Under the pieces are notes generated by a model, which was not told where the DNA came from, searched no databases, and saw only the letters and a list, made by a program, of their open reading frames with translations. DNA of 64,000 bases, taken from Streptomyces chryseus (GTDB taxonomy: Bacteria; Actinomycetota; Actinomycetes; Streptomycetales; Streptomycetaceae). Shown in pieces: positions 52,903-62,321 of the stretch. The stretch spans positions 140,505 to 204,504 of the forward strand of contig NZ_BMVO01000011.1 of NCBI RefSeq assembly GCF_014650755.1, written 5' to 3'. The position numbers and the translations under genes are program-made. Positions within the stretch are counted from its first letter, which is position 1. Each line of letters opens with the position of its first letter.

Positions 52903-52918
52903 TTACTCTCGTGAGTAA
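52903..52918. promoter_or_regulatory. Operator-like dyad between tetR and ilvD
   Basis: TTACTC and GAGTAA form a perfect 6-bp inverted repeat around TCGT; the flanks AG and GT extend it imperfectly. It lies 47 bases before the ilvD ATG, near the expected start of transcription. TetR proteins commonly bind such dyads. Confidence 0.55.
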
Positions 52919-52965
52919 GTCTCGTACGTCCCATCTGCGTCCCACTGCCTAAGGAGCGAGCGACG

Positions 52966-54816
52966 ATGCCCGAGCTGAGGTCCCGCACAGTCACCCACGG
53001 CCGCAACATGGCGGGCGCGCGCGCCCTTATGCGGGCGTCGGGAGTAGCGAGCGCGGACATCGGCAAGCCGATCATCGCGGTCGCGAACTCCTTCACCGAG
53101 TTCGTTCCGGGGCACACGCACCTCGCTCCGGTCGGCCGGATCGTCTCCGACGCCATCCTGGCGGCGGGCGCCGTCCCGCGTGAGTTCAACACGATCGCGG
53201 TCGACGACGGCATCGCGATGGGCCACGGCGGAATGCTCTACTCCCTGCCCTCCCGCGACCTGATCGCCGACTCGGTCGAGTACATGGTCGAGGCGCACTG
53301 CGCGGACGCGCTGATCTGCATCTCGAACTGCGACAAGATCACGCCGGGCATGCTGATGGCCGCGCTGCGCCTCAACATCCCCACGATCTTCGTCTCCGGC
53401 GGCCCGATGGAGGCCGGCAAGGCCACCCTGGTCGACGGCACCGTCCGCAAGCTCGACCTGGTCGACGCGATCTCCGACGCGGTCAACGACAAGATCTCGG
53501 ACGAGGACATCCTCCGTATCGAGGAGAACGCCTGTCCGACCTGCGGCTCCTGTTCCGGCATGTTCACCGCCAACTCGATGAACTGCCTCGCCGAGGCCAT
53601 CGGCCTGGCCCTGCCCGGCAACGGCTCGGTCCTCGCCACGCACACCGCCCGCAAGGCGCTGTACGAGAACGCCGGCCGCACCATCGTCGACATCACCAAG
53701 CGCCACTACGAGCAGGACGACCACACCGTCCTGCCGCGCAACATCGCCACCCGCGCCGCCTTCGAGAACGCCATGGCGCTCGACATCGCGATGGGCGGCT
53801 CCACCAACACGATCCTGCACCTGCTGGCCGCCGCCCAGGAGGCGGAGCTGGACTTCGGCCTCGACGACATGGACGAGGTCTCGCGCCGCGTCCCGTGCCT
53901 GGCCAAGGTCGCGCCGAACGTCGCCCCCGGCGGCACGTACTACATGGAAGACGTCCACCGGGCGGGCGGAATCCCCGCCATCCTCGGCGAGCTCTACCGT
54001 GGCGGCCTCCTCAACGAGGACGTGCACACCGTCCACTCCGCGACCATCTCCGAGTGGCTGAAGACGTGGGACGTGCGCGGCGGCTCGCCGTCCGACGAGG
54101 CTGTCGAGCTGTGGCACGCGGCGCCGGGCTGCGTCCGCTCCGCGACCGCCTTCTCGCAGTCCGAGCGCTGGGACACCCTGGACACGGACGCCGAGGGCGG
54201 CTGCATCCGCTCGGTCGAGCACGCGTACTCCAAGGACGGCGGCCTGGCCGTCCTCAAGGGCAACCTGGCCGTCGACGGCTGCGTCGTGAAGACGGCCGGT
54301 GTCGACGAATCGATCTGGACCTTCGAGGGCCCGGCGGTCGTCTGCGAGTCGCAGGACGAGGCCGTGGACAAGATCCTCCGCAAGGAGATCAAGCCGGGCG
54401 ACGTCGTCGTCATCCGCTACGAGGGCCCGCGCGGTGGCCCCGGCATGCAGGAGATGCTCTACCCGACGTCGTTCCTCAAGGGCCGCGGCCTCGGCAAGAC
54501 CTGCGCGCTCGTCACGGACGGCCGCTTCTCGGGCGGTACGTCGGGCCTGTCCATCGGCCACGCCTCCCCGGAGGCGGCGTCCGGCGGCACGATCGCGCTC
54601 GTCGAGGACGGCGACCGCATCCGCATCGACATCCCGAACCGCACGATCGAACTCCTCGTCGCGGACGAGGACCTGGCGGCCCGCCGCGCGGCCCTCGGCG
54701 GCGTGTACGCCCCGAAGAACCGCGAACGCAAGGTCTCGCAGGCCCTGCGCGCGTACGCCGCGATGGCGACCAGCGCGGACAAGGGCGCGGTGCGCGACGT
54801 CAGCAAGCTGGGCTGA
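52966..54816 (+). CDS. ilvD: Dihydroxy-acid dehydratase
   Basis: IlvD dehydrates dihydroxy-isovalerate and dihydroxy-methylvalerate in valine/isoleucine synthesis. The 616-residue product has the iron-sulfur ligand motifs SNCDKITPGMLM (Cys near 124) and CPTCGSCSGMFTANSMNCL (Cys near 195), and the conserved GKTCALVTDGRFSGGTSGLSIGH near 510. The ATG at 52966 has AAGGAGCGAG as ribosome site. It is preceded by a TetR gene with a possible operator and followed by a strong hairpin. Confidence 0.98.
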   Translation: MPELRSRTVTHGRNMAGARALMRASGVASADIGKPIIAVANSFTEFVPGHTHLAPVGRIVSDAILAAGAVPREFNTIAVDDGIAMGHGGMLYSLPSRDLIADSVEYMVEAHCADALICISNCDKITPGMLMAALRLNIPTIFVSGGPMEAGKATLVDGTVRKLDLVDAISDAVNDKISDEDILRIEENACPTCGSCSGMFTANSMNCLAEAIGLALPGNGSVLATHTARKALYENAGRTIVDITKRHYEQDDHTVLPRNIATRAAFENAMALDIAMGGSTNTILHLLAAAQEAELDFGLDDMDEVSRRVPCLAKVAPNVAPGGTYYMEDVHRAGGIPAILGELYRGGLLNEDVHTVHSATISEWLKTWDVRGGSPSDEAVELWHAAPGCVRSATAFSQSERWDTLDTDAEGGCIRSVEHAYSKDGGLAVLKGNLAVDGCVVKTAGVDESIWTFEGPAVVCESQDEAVDKILRKEIKPGDVVVIRYEGPRGGPGMQEMLYPTSFLKGRGLGKTCALVTDGRFSGGTSGLSIGHASPEAASGGTIALVEDGDRIRIDIPNRTIELLVADEDLAARRAALGGVYAPKNRERKVSQALRAYAAMATSADKGAVRDVSKLG

Positions 54817-54832
54817 GCGCGGCCGGTCTTGG

Positions 54833-54873
54833 CGGCGGGCGGGACGGGGGCACGAGCCCGGTCCCGCCCGCCG
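54833..54873. terminator. Terminator between ilvD and the kinase gene
   Basis: GGCGGGCGGGAC (54834-54845) pairs perfectly with GTCCCGCCCGCC (54861-54872); the 15-base loop can itself form GGGC/GCCC. TCGTTT follows. The ilvD and kinase genes converge on it. Confidence 0.85.
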
Positions 54874-54878
54874 TCGTT

Positions 54879-57152
54879 TCACCAGCCCGCCGGATCCTCG
54901 TCCGCCACCGCGAACACCGACCCGTCGGGCGCCGTCGCGAACACCTGGCCCCCGGCGGCCACGGGAGCGGGAAGCGTCGCCGCGAAGGTGTACCGCCCCG
55001 AGCCCATGCGGGGCGCGGTCTGGCCCAGCAGCCTGCCGTCGGCGGCGTCGACCGCCAGCAGCCGCCCGTCCGCCGCGGACAGGTAGACACGCTCCGCTGT
55101 CGCCACCGGCCGTGAGGCCCGGCTGACCGAGGTCTCCAGCCGCCAGCGCTGCGCCCGCGCGGGGCTGTCCGTACGGTCCGTGTCGACCGCGACCAGAGAG
55201 CCGTTGACGCCGAAGAGGTACGCCGTGTTCCCGCGCACCGTGGCCTGCGCCTGGTCGAGCGGCGTGACGAGCGGGACGCGGCGGGCCGTGCGGGCCCGGG
55301 TGTCGAGGCGGACGACCGCCCGGGTCAGGCCGTCGGTGTCGTCGGCCAGCAGGAACAGAGCGCCGTCCGAGGCGGCGACCGGGCTCAGCATCCCCTCCAG
55401 CCGCTGCTCCCACAGCGCTTCGCCGCTGCCGGGGTCGACCGCGGCGACCGTGGTGGACGTACCGTCCTGCGACGGGGTGGCCGCGTACAGGGTCCCGCCG
55501 CGGCCGGGCGAGGCGACCCACAGGGAGCCGGTGCCGCCGTGGCGGCGGGTCCAGCGTGTCCTGCCGGAAGTGTTGTCGACGGCCCGGACGGTTCCGTCCG
55601 GGCGGGCCAGAAGCACCGATCGCGCCGTGTGGAGGACGAAGGGGCCACCGGAGACGTCCACGCTCCAGCGCCGGGCGCCGGTGCGCGGATCCAGGGCCTC
55701 CAGCCGGTCCCCGCCGGGCGGCACGACATGCAGGAGCCCGCCGGCGAGGACGGGAGCGCTGTCGTCGAAGGAGGTACGGGAGGCGCCGGCCGCTTTCTTC
55801 GACCAGCCGACCCGGCCGTCCGCCGGGTTCAGCCGGGCGGCCTGGACGCCGCGGGCGCTGCAGTACAGGGAGCCGCTCGCGTACGAACAGACCGGCGCAC
55901 TGCCCCCGGCGCCGGCCCGCAGCGACACGTCCCAGGGACGGGTCTGCGCGACCGCGCCGCGCTTGTCCCGCACGGCGGGCGCCGCACCGGACGGGCCGTC
56001 GCCCACCAGCCCCCGCACGCCGAACACCGCGCCGACGGCCACCGAGGCCACGGCCACGACGATCCCGGCCCGCCGAGCACGCCGTACACGCCCCGTCCGC
56101 CGGGCCCCGACCACGCCCCCACCGGAGCCGGCCGCGTCACCGCCGTGGGAGCCGACCGCCCCGCCTGAACCGGCCGCGTCACCGTCGCGGGAGCCGACCG
56201 CCCCGCCGCCTGCCGCGTCGCCCCCCGCCTCCTCACGCTCCGCCTCCCGCCCCGGACCGCGCTCCCCCCGTGGCTCCGCGATCCGCTGCGCCGGTATGAA
56301 CGGCTGCGTGTCGTCGGCGGTCGGGTACGCCGCCGACCGCAGCGCCGCCATCAGCGCGTCCGGCGTCGGCCGGTCGGCGGGCTCCTTCGCGAGGCAGCGT
56401 GCGAACAGCGGGACCAGCGCGTCCGGCACGCCCGTCAGATCCGGCTCGTCGTGCACCACCTGGTACGCGACGATGTACGGGCTGTCGGAGTCGAAGGGCC
56501 CGCGCCCGGTGGCCGCGTGCACCAGCACGGACCCCATAGCGAACACGTCCGCCGCCGGCCCCACCTCGCGCGGGCGCTGGAACTGCTCGGGCGCCATGAA
56601 CGGCGGCGTACCGATCAGCTTGCCGGTTTCCGTCCGCAGGTCGCTGTCCGTCGGCCGGGAGATGCCGAAGTCGATGACCTTGGGCCCGTCGGCCGCCAGC
56701 AGTACGTTGCTCGGCTTGAGATCGCGGTGCACCACGCCGGCCCGGTGGATGTCGCGCAGCGACTCGGCCAGTCCCGCGCCGAGCCGGAGCAACTCCTCTG
56801 TGTCCAGCGGACCGTTCCGCTTGACGCGTTCGGCGAGGGTCGGGCCCTCGATGAACAGGGTGGCCATCCACGGGCGTTCCGCGTCCGTGTCGGCGTCCAC
56901 GACGGGCGCGGTGAACGCGCCGCTCACCCGTCGGGCGGCGGAGACCTCCTGCCGGAACCGGGCCCTGAACTCGGGGTCCGCGGCGAAGTCGGCGTGCACC
57001 ACCTTGACAGCGAGGCGCAACCCGGAGCCCGACGTGGCCAGATGGACCACTCCCATGCCTCCGGAGCCGAGCACGGCTTCGAGCCGGTACTGCCCGGCAT
57101 ACTCCGGATGCTCCGCTTCCGGTCCCCTCCCGGTGCTGCGCAGCGGCGGCAT
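54879..57152 (-). CDS. Receptor-type Ser/Thr protein kinase with extracytoplasmic PQQ-like propeller
   Basis: A 757-residue kinase. The Hanks-type kinase domain occupies about residues 20-275: glycine loop LGSGGMGVV, catalytic Lys in LAVKVVHAD, HRD in VVHRDLKPSNVLL, DFG in VIDFGIS, and APE in MAPEQ. A linker with tandem GGDAAGSGGAVGS-type repeats (about 310-350) follows, then a single membrane helix near 365-385 (GIVVAVASVAVGAVFGV). The rest, about 410-757, is outside and has repeated PQQ-type blades (for example DPRTGARRWSVDV, DNTSGRTRWTRR, DPGSGEALWEQ). The propeller is probably the sensor. Start ATG at 57152. No target gene is adjacent. Confidence 0.9.
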   Translation of the reverse strand: MPPLRSTGRGPEAEHPEYAGQYRLEAVLGSGGMGVVHLATSGSGLRLAVKVVHADFAADPEFRARFRQEVSAARRVSGAFTAPVVDADTDAERPWMATLFIEGPTLAERVKRNGPLDTEELLRLGAGLAESLRDIHRAGVVHRDLKPSNVLLAADGPKVIDFGISRPTDSDLRTETGKLIGTPPFMAPEQFQRPREVGPAADVFAMGSVLVHAATGRGPFDSDSPYIVAYQVVHDEPDLTGVPDALVPLFARCLAKEPADRPTPDALMAALRSAAYPTADDTQPFIPAQRIAEPRGERGPGREAEREEAGGDAAGGGAVGSRDGDAAGSGGAVGSHGGDAAGSGGGVVGARRTGRVRRARRAGIVVAVASVAVGAVFGVRGLVGDGPSGAAPAVRDKRGAVAQTRPWDVSLRAGAGGSAPVCSYASGSLYCSARGVQAARLNPADGRVGWSKKAAGASRTSFDDSAPVLAGGLLHVVPPGGDRLEALDPRTGARRWSVDVSGGPFVLHTARSVLLARPDGTVRAVDNTSGRTRWTRRHGGTGSLWVASPGRGGTLYAATPSQDGTSTTVAAVDPGSGEALWEQRLEGMLSPVAASDGALFLLADDTDGLTRAVVRLDTRARTARRVPLVTPLDQAQATVRGNTAYLFGVNGSLVAVDTDRTDSPARAQRWRLETSVSRASRPVATAERVYLSAADGRLLAVDAADGRLLGQTAPRMGSGRYTFAATLPAPVAAGGQVFATAPDGSVFAVADEDPAGW

Positions 57153-57291
57153 CGTCCACCCCCGTGTGAATCGTCCGCAAGCGAGACGCACGGAGCCTAG
57201 TCGATGATGCGTGCGATGTCGGTGGGGCTTGCTAGCCTGCGCGGCGTACGGAGCTTTCGCCAGAAGGACATCAACGGGGGAGGGGCCTGTC

Positions 57292-57612
57292 ATGGCCGTA
57301 GGAGAAGTCGAGGACGACGTGGCGAGCGCCGCCGAGGGCGCCGCCGTCACCATGGAGACGACGGGCGTGCGCTATCCCGTCGCCCCGGGCTACCGGGTGA
57401 ACGTGCGCAGCGGCCCGGGCACCCAGTACCGGATCGTCAAGGTCCTGCCGTACGACGCACGCGTGCCGATCAACTGCCAGTGCCCCGGCACGACCGTGTC
57501 CGGTCCGTACGGCACGACGAACCTCTGGTCCAACATCGGGAACGGCCAGTTCGTCTCGGACGCGTACATCAGGACCGGCAGCGACGGGTACGTCGCCGTG
57601 CGCTGCGCCTGA
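57292..57612 (+). CDS. Small SH3-type domain protein
   Basis: A 106-residue protein whose C-terminal 70 residues fit a bacterial SH3 fold: YRVNVRSGPGTQYRIVKVLPYDARV, then the CQCPG...NLWSNIGNGQFVSDAYI pattern seen in secreted Streptomyces SH3 proteins. No signal peptide is visible, so either it is cytosolic or the start is wrong; the ATG at 57292 has an excellent GGGGGAGGGG site. Three cysteines (two in the CQC pair, one at the end) could form a disulfide if exported. It is divergent from the kinase. Confidence 0.75.
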   Translation: MAVGEVEDDVASAAEGAAVTMETTGVRYPVAPGYRVNVRSGPGTQYRIVKVLPYDARVPINCQCPGTTVSGPYGTTNLWSNIGNGQFVSDAYIRTGSDGYVAVRCA

Positions 57613-57658
57613 CGCACGGATCCGCCGCCCGGCCGCCGGCCCGGGGATAATCGACCCC

Positions 57659-58183
57659 GTGAGCGAGAACACCGACGTCCCCCCGCCCTCCGCCGCGCCC
57701 GCCGGCGGCGGCCCGCAGCCCGAGCCCATCCGCTTCTTCGGCACCACCTGGGTGAGCCACGACAACGGGTACGGGCTGCGCCGGGCCGGCGTAGCCGTGG
57801 GCTCGCTGGCCGCCGCTGCCGCCGGGTGCCTCGTCCTGCGCTTCGCCTACCAGGGCCTGGCGATCGCCGACGTCGGCGGTTTCGTGAACATCCTGGTCGT
57901 CGCCATGTTCGCGATCTGCAGCGCGATCGCCTTCCGCCGCACGTGGGAGGGGTACGCACGCCGCCCCGACCCCACGACCGAGGCCCAGTTGCGCAGCTTG
58001 AAGGCCATCGGCTTCGTGGGTTCACTGCTCGCGTACTTCTTCCGCTCGCTCACCGAGGCCCCCGGCGAGAAGCTGCTCCGAGGCGAGTACGAGCAGGCCG
58101 TCACCCAGTACGAACGCCGCCGCACCTCCCGCACGGGCAACCCCGCGGCCCGCAAGAAGGCCCCCGGGCGCCGCTCCCGCTGA
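57659..58183 (+). CDS. Unknown membrane protein
   Basis: A 174-residue protein. An N-terminal Pro/Gly-rich cytosolic stretch of about 40 residues leads to two hydrophobic segments at about 43-63 and 70-92, then a soluble cytosolic part (GYARRPDPTTEAQLRSLKAI) and a possible third segment near 118-135, with a basic tail (NPAARKKAPGRRSR). I do not know its family. Start is a GTG at 57659, 46 bases after the SH3-protein stop. Confidence 0.65.
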   Translation: MSENTDVPPPSAAPAGGGPQPEPIRFFGTTWVSHDNGYGLRRAGVAVGSLAAAAAGCLVLRFAYQGLAIADVGGFVNILVVAMFAICSAIAFRRTWEGYARRPDPTTEAQLRSLKAIGFVGSLLAYFFRSLTEAPGEKLLRGEYEQAVTQYERRRTSRTGNPAARKKAPGRRSR

Positions 58184-58204
58184 GCCGGGGCCGGTCCGCC
58201 GCCG

Positions 58205-59495
58205 CTACAACCGGCCCCAGGCCACCGCCCCGCTCCGCACCGCCCGCCCCTCCAGGGCCGCCGCGCACGCGTGGCCGACGTGCCGCAGCCCGCCCGGGTC
58301 CAGCTGTACGGGCCGGTCGGACGGCAGCGCCTCCAGCGCGTCCAGCAGCTTCGGCAGCCGCAGGAACGTCGCGTTGCCTCGCACCCGCACCCGCACCCGC
58401 ACCCGCAGCCCGTCCACCGCGCCCAGGTCCTCCGTCTCCACCTGCACCTGACTGGTGTCCCACGCGCTCTTCGCGACGGCGAGCACCAGCCCCACCAGCA
58501 CGCCCTCGAACAGATTGGTCACCACGATCGCCCCGGTGGTCACGACGAGCACAACCGCCTCACGGCGATGCTCCCGCCACAACGGCACCGAATCCCGTAC
58601 GGGAATGAGCTTCCACCCGCGTGCACCAGCACCCCGGCCAGGGCCGCCACCGGAATCACCCCGAGAGCGCCGCGGGCACGGCGGCCACGAAGACCAGCAG
58701 CCACACCCCGTGCAGCACCCGTGAGGCCTTCGTACGCGCCCACGCCCGCACATTGGCGGCGCTGCGCACGATGACGGCGGTCATCGGCAGCGCCCCGAGC
58801 GCCCCGCACACCACGTTGCCCGCCCCCTGCGCGATCAGTTCCTTGTCGTAGTCGGTCCGGGGACCGTCGTGCAGCCGGTCCACGGCCGTCGCGCTGAACA
58901 GCGACTCCGCCGACGCGATCAGCGCGAACGCCAGCACCGTCCCGACGACCCCCACCTCCGCCGGCCGCGCGAAGGAATGCAGCCTCCGGCGGCGTACGGC
59001 GTCCAGCAGCCCATGCACCTCCACCCGCCGCACCGGCAGATCGAGCACCGCCGTCACGACCGCCGCCAGTGCCACCGCCACCAGCGGCGCAGGCGCGACC
59101 CGGGCCGCGGCCCGCCACCGGGGCCACCCGACGAGCACCGCCACGGTCCCCACCCCCACCGCGACAACCGCGAGCCCGCCCCCGCCGACCGCGCCGACCA
59201 GCCCCGCATCGCCCTGCACCAACCCGGCCGCCAGCACCAGGACCCCCAGAGCCCCGACGCCGTACCGCCGCACGGCTTCGTGCACGAGCACGGTGAGCCC
59301 GGCCGCCGGACCGCTGACGTGCAGGCTGCTGCCGGGAAGCGCTGCTGCCGCGAGCCCGCCGACGATGCCGGTGATCAGACCAAGTTCGGCCGGTACGCCG
59401 GAGGCGACGGCGACCCCCACGCACAGGAGCAGGGCGACGAGGAAGACGACGAGTGAGGCGGTGAGGTCGGTCCGGTGCAACGACAGGCAACGCAA
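58205..59495 (-). pseudogene. SulP-family anion transporter with two frameshifts
   Basis: The 5' part (59495 down to about 58668) encodes SulP membrane helices (TDLTASLVVFLVALLLCVGVAVASG at the start, LIASAESLFSATAVDRLHDG later). A CTCTCGGGG at about 58663-58670 breaks the frame where homologues read ALGVIPVAALAGVLVHAGG; that segment is in a second frame. At about 58616 the frame changes again to WKLIPVRDSVPLWREHRREAVVLV and the STAS-like end (LPKLLDALEALPSDRPVQLDPG). Together the three frames make one near-complete SulP protein with STAS domain. So it is a recent pseudogene, or the reads contain two errors. The TTG at 59495 has GGAGGTG before it. A (GCACCC)4 repeat at 58381-58404 encodes RVRVRVRV. 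Confidence 0.82.
58381..58404. repeat. Hexanucleotide repeat (GCACCC)4
   Basis: Four perfect copies of GCACCC, followed by an imperfect fifth (GCAGCC). It lies in the STAS-coding part of the SulP pseudogene and would expand an Arg-Val stretch. Such repeats are prone to slippage, which fits the frameshift history of the gene. Confidence 0.8.
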
Positions 59496-59747
59496 AAGGC
59501 ACCTCCGCCTGGTGGCGAAATACGCTAAACCTCATGGTCCCGTACGGGAGTTGGACATCCCATGACTTTCCGCGTCCCACCCGTGCCCACCGAAGCGCGA
59601 AGGAGGTGGACGCTCCGCTTCCGATCGCGCCGCCGCCCGCCTGCGCCGCCCCCGCACCCCGCACGCCGACGGGCGCCCCCTGAGCGCGCCCCGCGCCCAC
59701 CCCCCGCCTTCTTGACGCGAGGACCCTCCGTGAGGATTATTCAACGC

Positions 59748-60539
59748 ATGATGAATTATTCCGCCGAGCAGGCGGCCCCACCCCCGCACGGGCCCGCGGT
59801 GACCGCCCGCGACCTCACCGTCGTCCGCGGCCCCCGCACCGTCCTGCGCGGCCTGCGCTTCGCCGTCCCCCGCGGCCGGATCACCGGCCTCCTCGGCCCC
59901 TCCGGCTGCGGCAAGACGACCCTGATGCGCGCCGTCGTCGGCACCCAGGCCAACGTCACGGGCACCCTCGAAGTCCTGGGCCGCCCCGCGGGCGACGCCG
60001 CCCTGCGCCCTCGCATCGGCTACGTCACCCAGGCCCCCTCCGTCTACACGGACCTGACCGTCCGCCAGAACCTGGACTACTTCGCGCACGTCCTCCGCCC
60101 CGGCCGCGACCACCGCGAAGCCCGCCACGACGCCGTCACCCGCGCCATCGCCGACGTCGACCTCACCTCGCACGAGAACGCCCTGGCCGGAAACCTCTCC
60201 GGCGGCCAGAGCAGCCGCGTGTCCCTCGCCGTGGCCCTCCTCGGTACGCCCGAACTCCTCGTACTCGACGAGCCGACCGTCGGCCTCGACCCGGTCCTGC
60301 GCCGCGACCTGTGGAACCTCTTCCACACCCTCGCGGACCGCGGCACCACCCTCCTCATCTCCTCGCACGTCATGGACGAGGCCGAGCGCTGCCACCGCCT
60401 GCTCCTCATGCGCGCCGGCCGGATCCTCGCCGAGGACACCCCCGACGCACTCCGCGCCCGTACCGCCACCGCCACCGCCGAAGAGGCCTTCCTCCACCTG
60501 GTCGACGAGGCCGACTCCCGCCAGGAGACGCTCCGATGA
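59748..60539 (+). CDS. ABC-2 type exporter ATP-binding protein (DrrA/CcmA-like)
   Basis: A 263-residue ATPase with Walker A LLGPSGCGKTTLM, signature LSGGQSSRVSLA, Walker B LLVLDEPTVGLDP and switch His in ISSHVMDEAERCH. Of the ATP-binding component type used with ABC-2 permeases for drugs, polysaccharides or lipids. The ATG at 59748 is preferred; a GTG at 59730 and a much longer Pro/Arg-rich extension upstream are open but unlikely. The bases around the start (GGATTATTCA ... TGAATTATTCC) form an imperfect dyad. The stop overlaps the permease start by ATGA. Confidence 0.9.
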   Translation: MMNYSAEQAAPPPHGPAVTARDLTVVRGPRTVLRGLRFAVPRGRITGLLGPSGCGKTTLMRAVVGTQANVTGTLEVLGRPAGDAALRPRIGYVTQAPSVYTDLTVRQNLDYFAHVLRPGRDHREARHDAVTRAIADVDLTSHENALAGNLSGGQSSRVSLAVALLGTPELLVLDEPTVGLDPVLRRDLWNLFHTLADRGTTLLISSHVMDEAERCHRLLLMRAGRILAEDTPDALRARTATATAEEAFLHLVDEADSRQETLR

Positions 60540-61273
60540 ACGCATCCCGCACGCTCGCCACCGCCGCCCGCGTCCTGGCCCAGCTGCGCCACGACCGCCG
60601 CACGATCGCGCTCCTGCTCCTCATCCCGGTCGTGATGATCACGCTGCTGCGCTTCGTCTTCGACGCCTCACCGCAGACCTTCGACTCCATCGGCGCGTCA
60701 CTGCTCGGGATCTTCCCGCTCATCACCATGTTCCTGGTGACGTCGATCGCCACGCTGCGCGAACGCACCTCCGGCACCCTCGAACGCCTGCTCGCCATGC
60801 CGCTGGCCAAGGCCGACCTGATCGCGGGCTACGCCCTGGCCTTCGGCGCTCTGGCCGTCGTCCAGTCGGCCCTGGCCACCGGAATCTCCCTCTGGCTCCT
60901 GGACCTCGACGTGGTCGGCTCCCCCTGGCTGCTCCTGCTCATCGCCCTCCTGGACGCCCTGCTGGGAACGGCACTGGGCCTGTTCGTCTCCGCCTTCGCG
61001 GCGTCGGAATTCCAGGCCGTCCAGTTCATGCCGGCGGTGATCTTCCCGCAACTGCTCCTGTGCGGCCTGTTCACCCCGCGCGACACGATGCAGCCGGTCC
61101 TGGAAGCGATCTCGAACGTGCTTCCGATGTCGTACGCCGTGGACGGCATGAACGAGGTCCTGCGCCACACGGACATCACGGCCACCTTCATCCGCGACGC
61201 CACGATCGTCGCAGCCTGCGCCCTCCTGGTCCTGACCCTGGGAGCAGCCACCCTCCGCCGCCGCACCGCATAA
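60536..61273 (+). CDS. ABC-2 type exporter permease
   Basis: A 245-residue permease with six hydrophobic segments, including LLLLIPVVMITLL near residue 28, IFPLITMFLVTSIATLRER near 60 and AVQFMPAVIFPQLLLCGLFTPR near 165, the ABC-2 pattern. It overlaps the ATPase gene by ATGA. Together they form a two-gene exporter. Its substrate is unknown; no biosynthetic genes or regulator is adjacent. Confidence 0.92.
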   Translation: MNASRTLATAARVLAQLRHDRRTIALLLLIPVVMITLLRFVFDASPQTFDSIGASLLGIFPLITMFLVTSIATLRERTSGTLERLLAMPLAKADLIAGYALAFGALAVVQSALATGISLWLLDLDVVGSPWLLLLIALLDALLGTALGLFVSAFAASEFQAVQFMPAVIFPQLLLCGLFTPRDTMQPVLEAISNVLPMSYAVDGMNEVLRHTDITATFIRDATIVAACALLVLTLGAATLRRRTA

Positions 61274-61501
61274 CCCCCGCCCCCGTCGACCACCCCCACC
61301 GAACGTGCCGGCCCCGCCCACCCCCACCGGCGCACCCACCAGCGCACGGGCCCACCAACCCACCACCCCCGCAACGTCCCGCCCACCGGACACCACCCCC
61401 CACCTCCCACCCCCCGGTGCGAAGATGTCCCCGGGGCGCGCAGAACCAGGCGCACCCCCACGAACCGACGCGCACGCAGCCCCACCGGCGAGGTGAACCG
61501 C

Positions 61502-62311
61502 ATGACCCAGACAGTCGCAGTCCTCGGCACCGGAAAGATCGGCGAGGCCCTGCTCAGCGGAATGATCCGCGCCGGCTGGCGCCCCGCCGACCTCCTGGTC
61601 ACAGCCCGCCGCCCCGAGCGCGCGGAAGAACTCCGCACCCGCTACGGCGTGGAGTCCGTGAGCAACGCCGAAGCCGCCAAGCGCGCCGACACCCTCATCC
61701 TCACGGTCAAGCCCCAGGACATGGGCAAGCTCCTCGACGAACTCGCCCCGCACGTCCCCGCCGACCGCCTCGTCATCAGCGGCGCAGCCGGCATCCCGAC
61801 CGGCTTCTTCGAAGAGCGCCTGGCCCCCAACACCCCCGTCGTGCGCGTCATGACGAACACCCCCGCCCTGGTGGACGAGGCGATGTCCGTCATCTCGGCC
61901 GGTACGCACGCCACCGCCGAGCACCTCCTGCACACCGAGGAGATCTTCGGCGGCGTAGGAAAGACGCTCCGCGTCCCGGAGAGCCAGCAGGACGCGGCCA
62001 CCGCCCTCTCCGGCTCGGGCCCGGCGTACTTCTACTACCTCGTCGAGGCGATGACCGACGCCGGCATCCTCCTGGGCCTGCCCCGCGCCCAGGCCCACGA
62101 CCTGATCGTCCAAGCGGCCATCGGCGCGGCCGTGATGCTCCGCGACAGCGGCGAACACCCGGTGAAGCTCCGGGAAGCCGTGACGTCCCCAGCCGGCACC
62201 ACCATCAACGCGATCCGCGAGCTCGAGAACCACGGTGTGCGAGCAGCCCTCATCGCCGCCCTGGAGGCAGCCCGCGACCGCAGCCGCGAGCTCGCCTCAG
62301 GCAACGGCTGA
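61502..62311 (+). CDS. proC: Pyrroline-5-carboxylate reductase
   Basis: ProC reduces pyrroline-5-carboxylate to proline with NAD(P)H. The 269-residue product has the dinucleotide motif AVLGTGKIGEALLSG at residue 6, the VRVMTNTPALV segment and the signature SGSGPAYFYYLVEAMTDAGILLGL near 170, and the substrate-loop TSPAGTTINAIRELE. The ATG at 61502 has GAGGTG seven bases upstream and is preferred to a GTG nine bases earlier. The 228-base gap before it is C-rich and otherwise empty. Confidence 0.97.
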   Translation: MTQTVAVLGTGKIGEALLSGMIRAGWRPADLLVTARRPERAEELRTRYGVESVSNAEAAKRADTLILTVKPQDMGKLLDELAPHVPADRLVISGAAGIPTGFFEERLAPNTPVVRVMTNTPALVDEAMSVISAGTHATAEHLLHTEEIFGGVGKTLRVPESQQDAATALSGSGPAYFYYLVEAMTDAGILLGLPRAQAHDLIVQAAIGAAVMLRDSGEHPVKLREAVTSPAGTTINAIRELENHGVRAALIAALEAARDRSRELASGNG

Positions 62312-62321
62312 CGCCCAGGGC

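Noticed and set aside
52903..55521. Long open frame antisense to ilvD
   Set aside because: Shadow of ilvD and the kinase gene's end; no recognisable motif.
59730..59761. Operator for the ABC exporter at its start codon
   Set aside because: The GGATTATTCA / TGAATTATTCC halves are only an imperfect match with unequal length; no regulator gene is adjacent, so I do not list it as a site.
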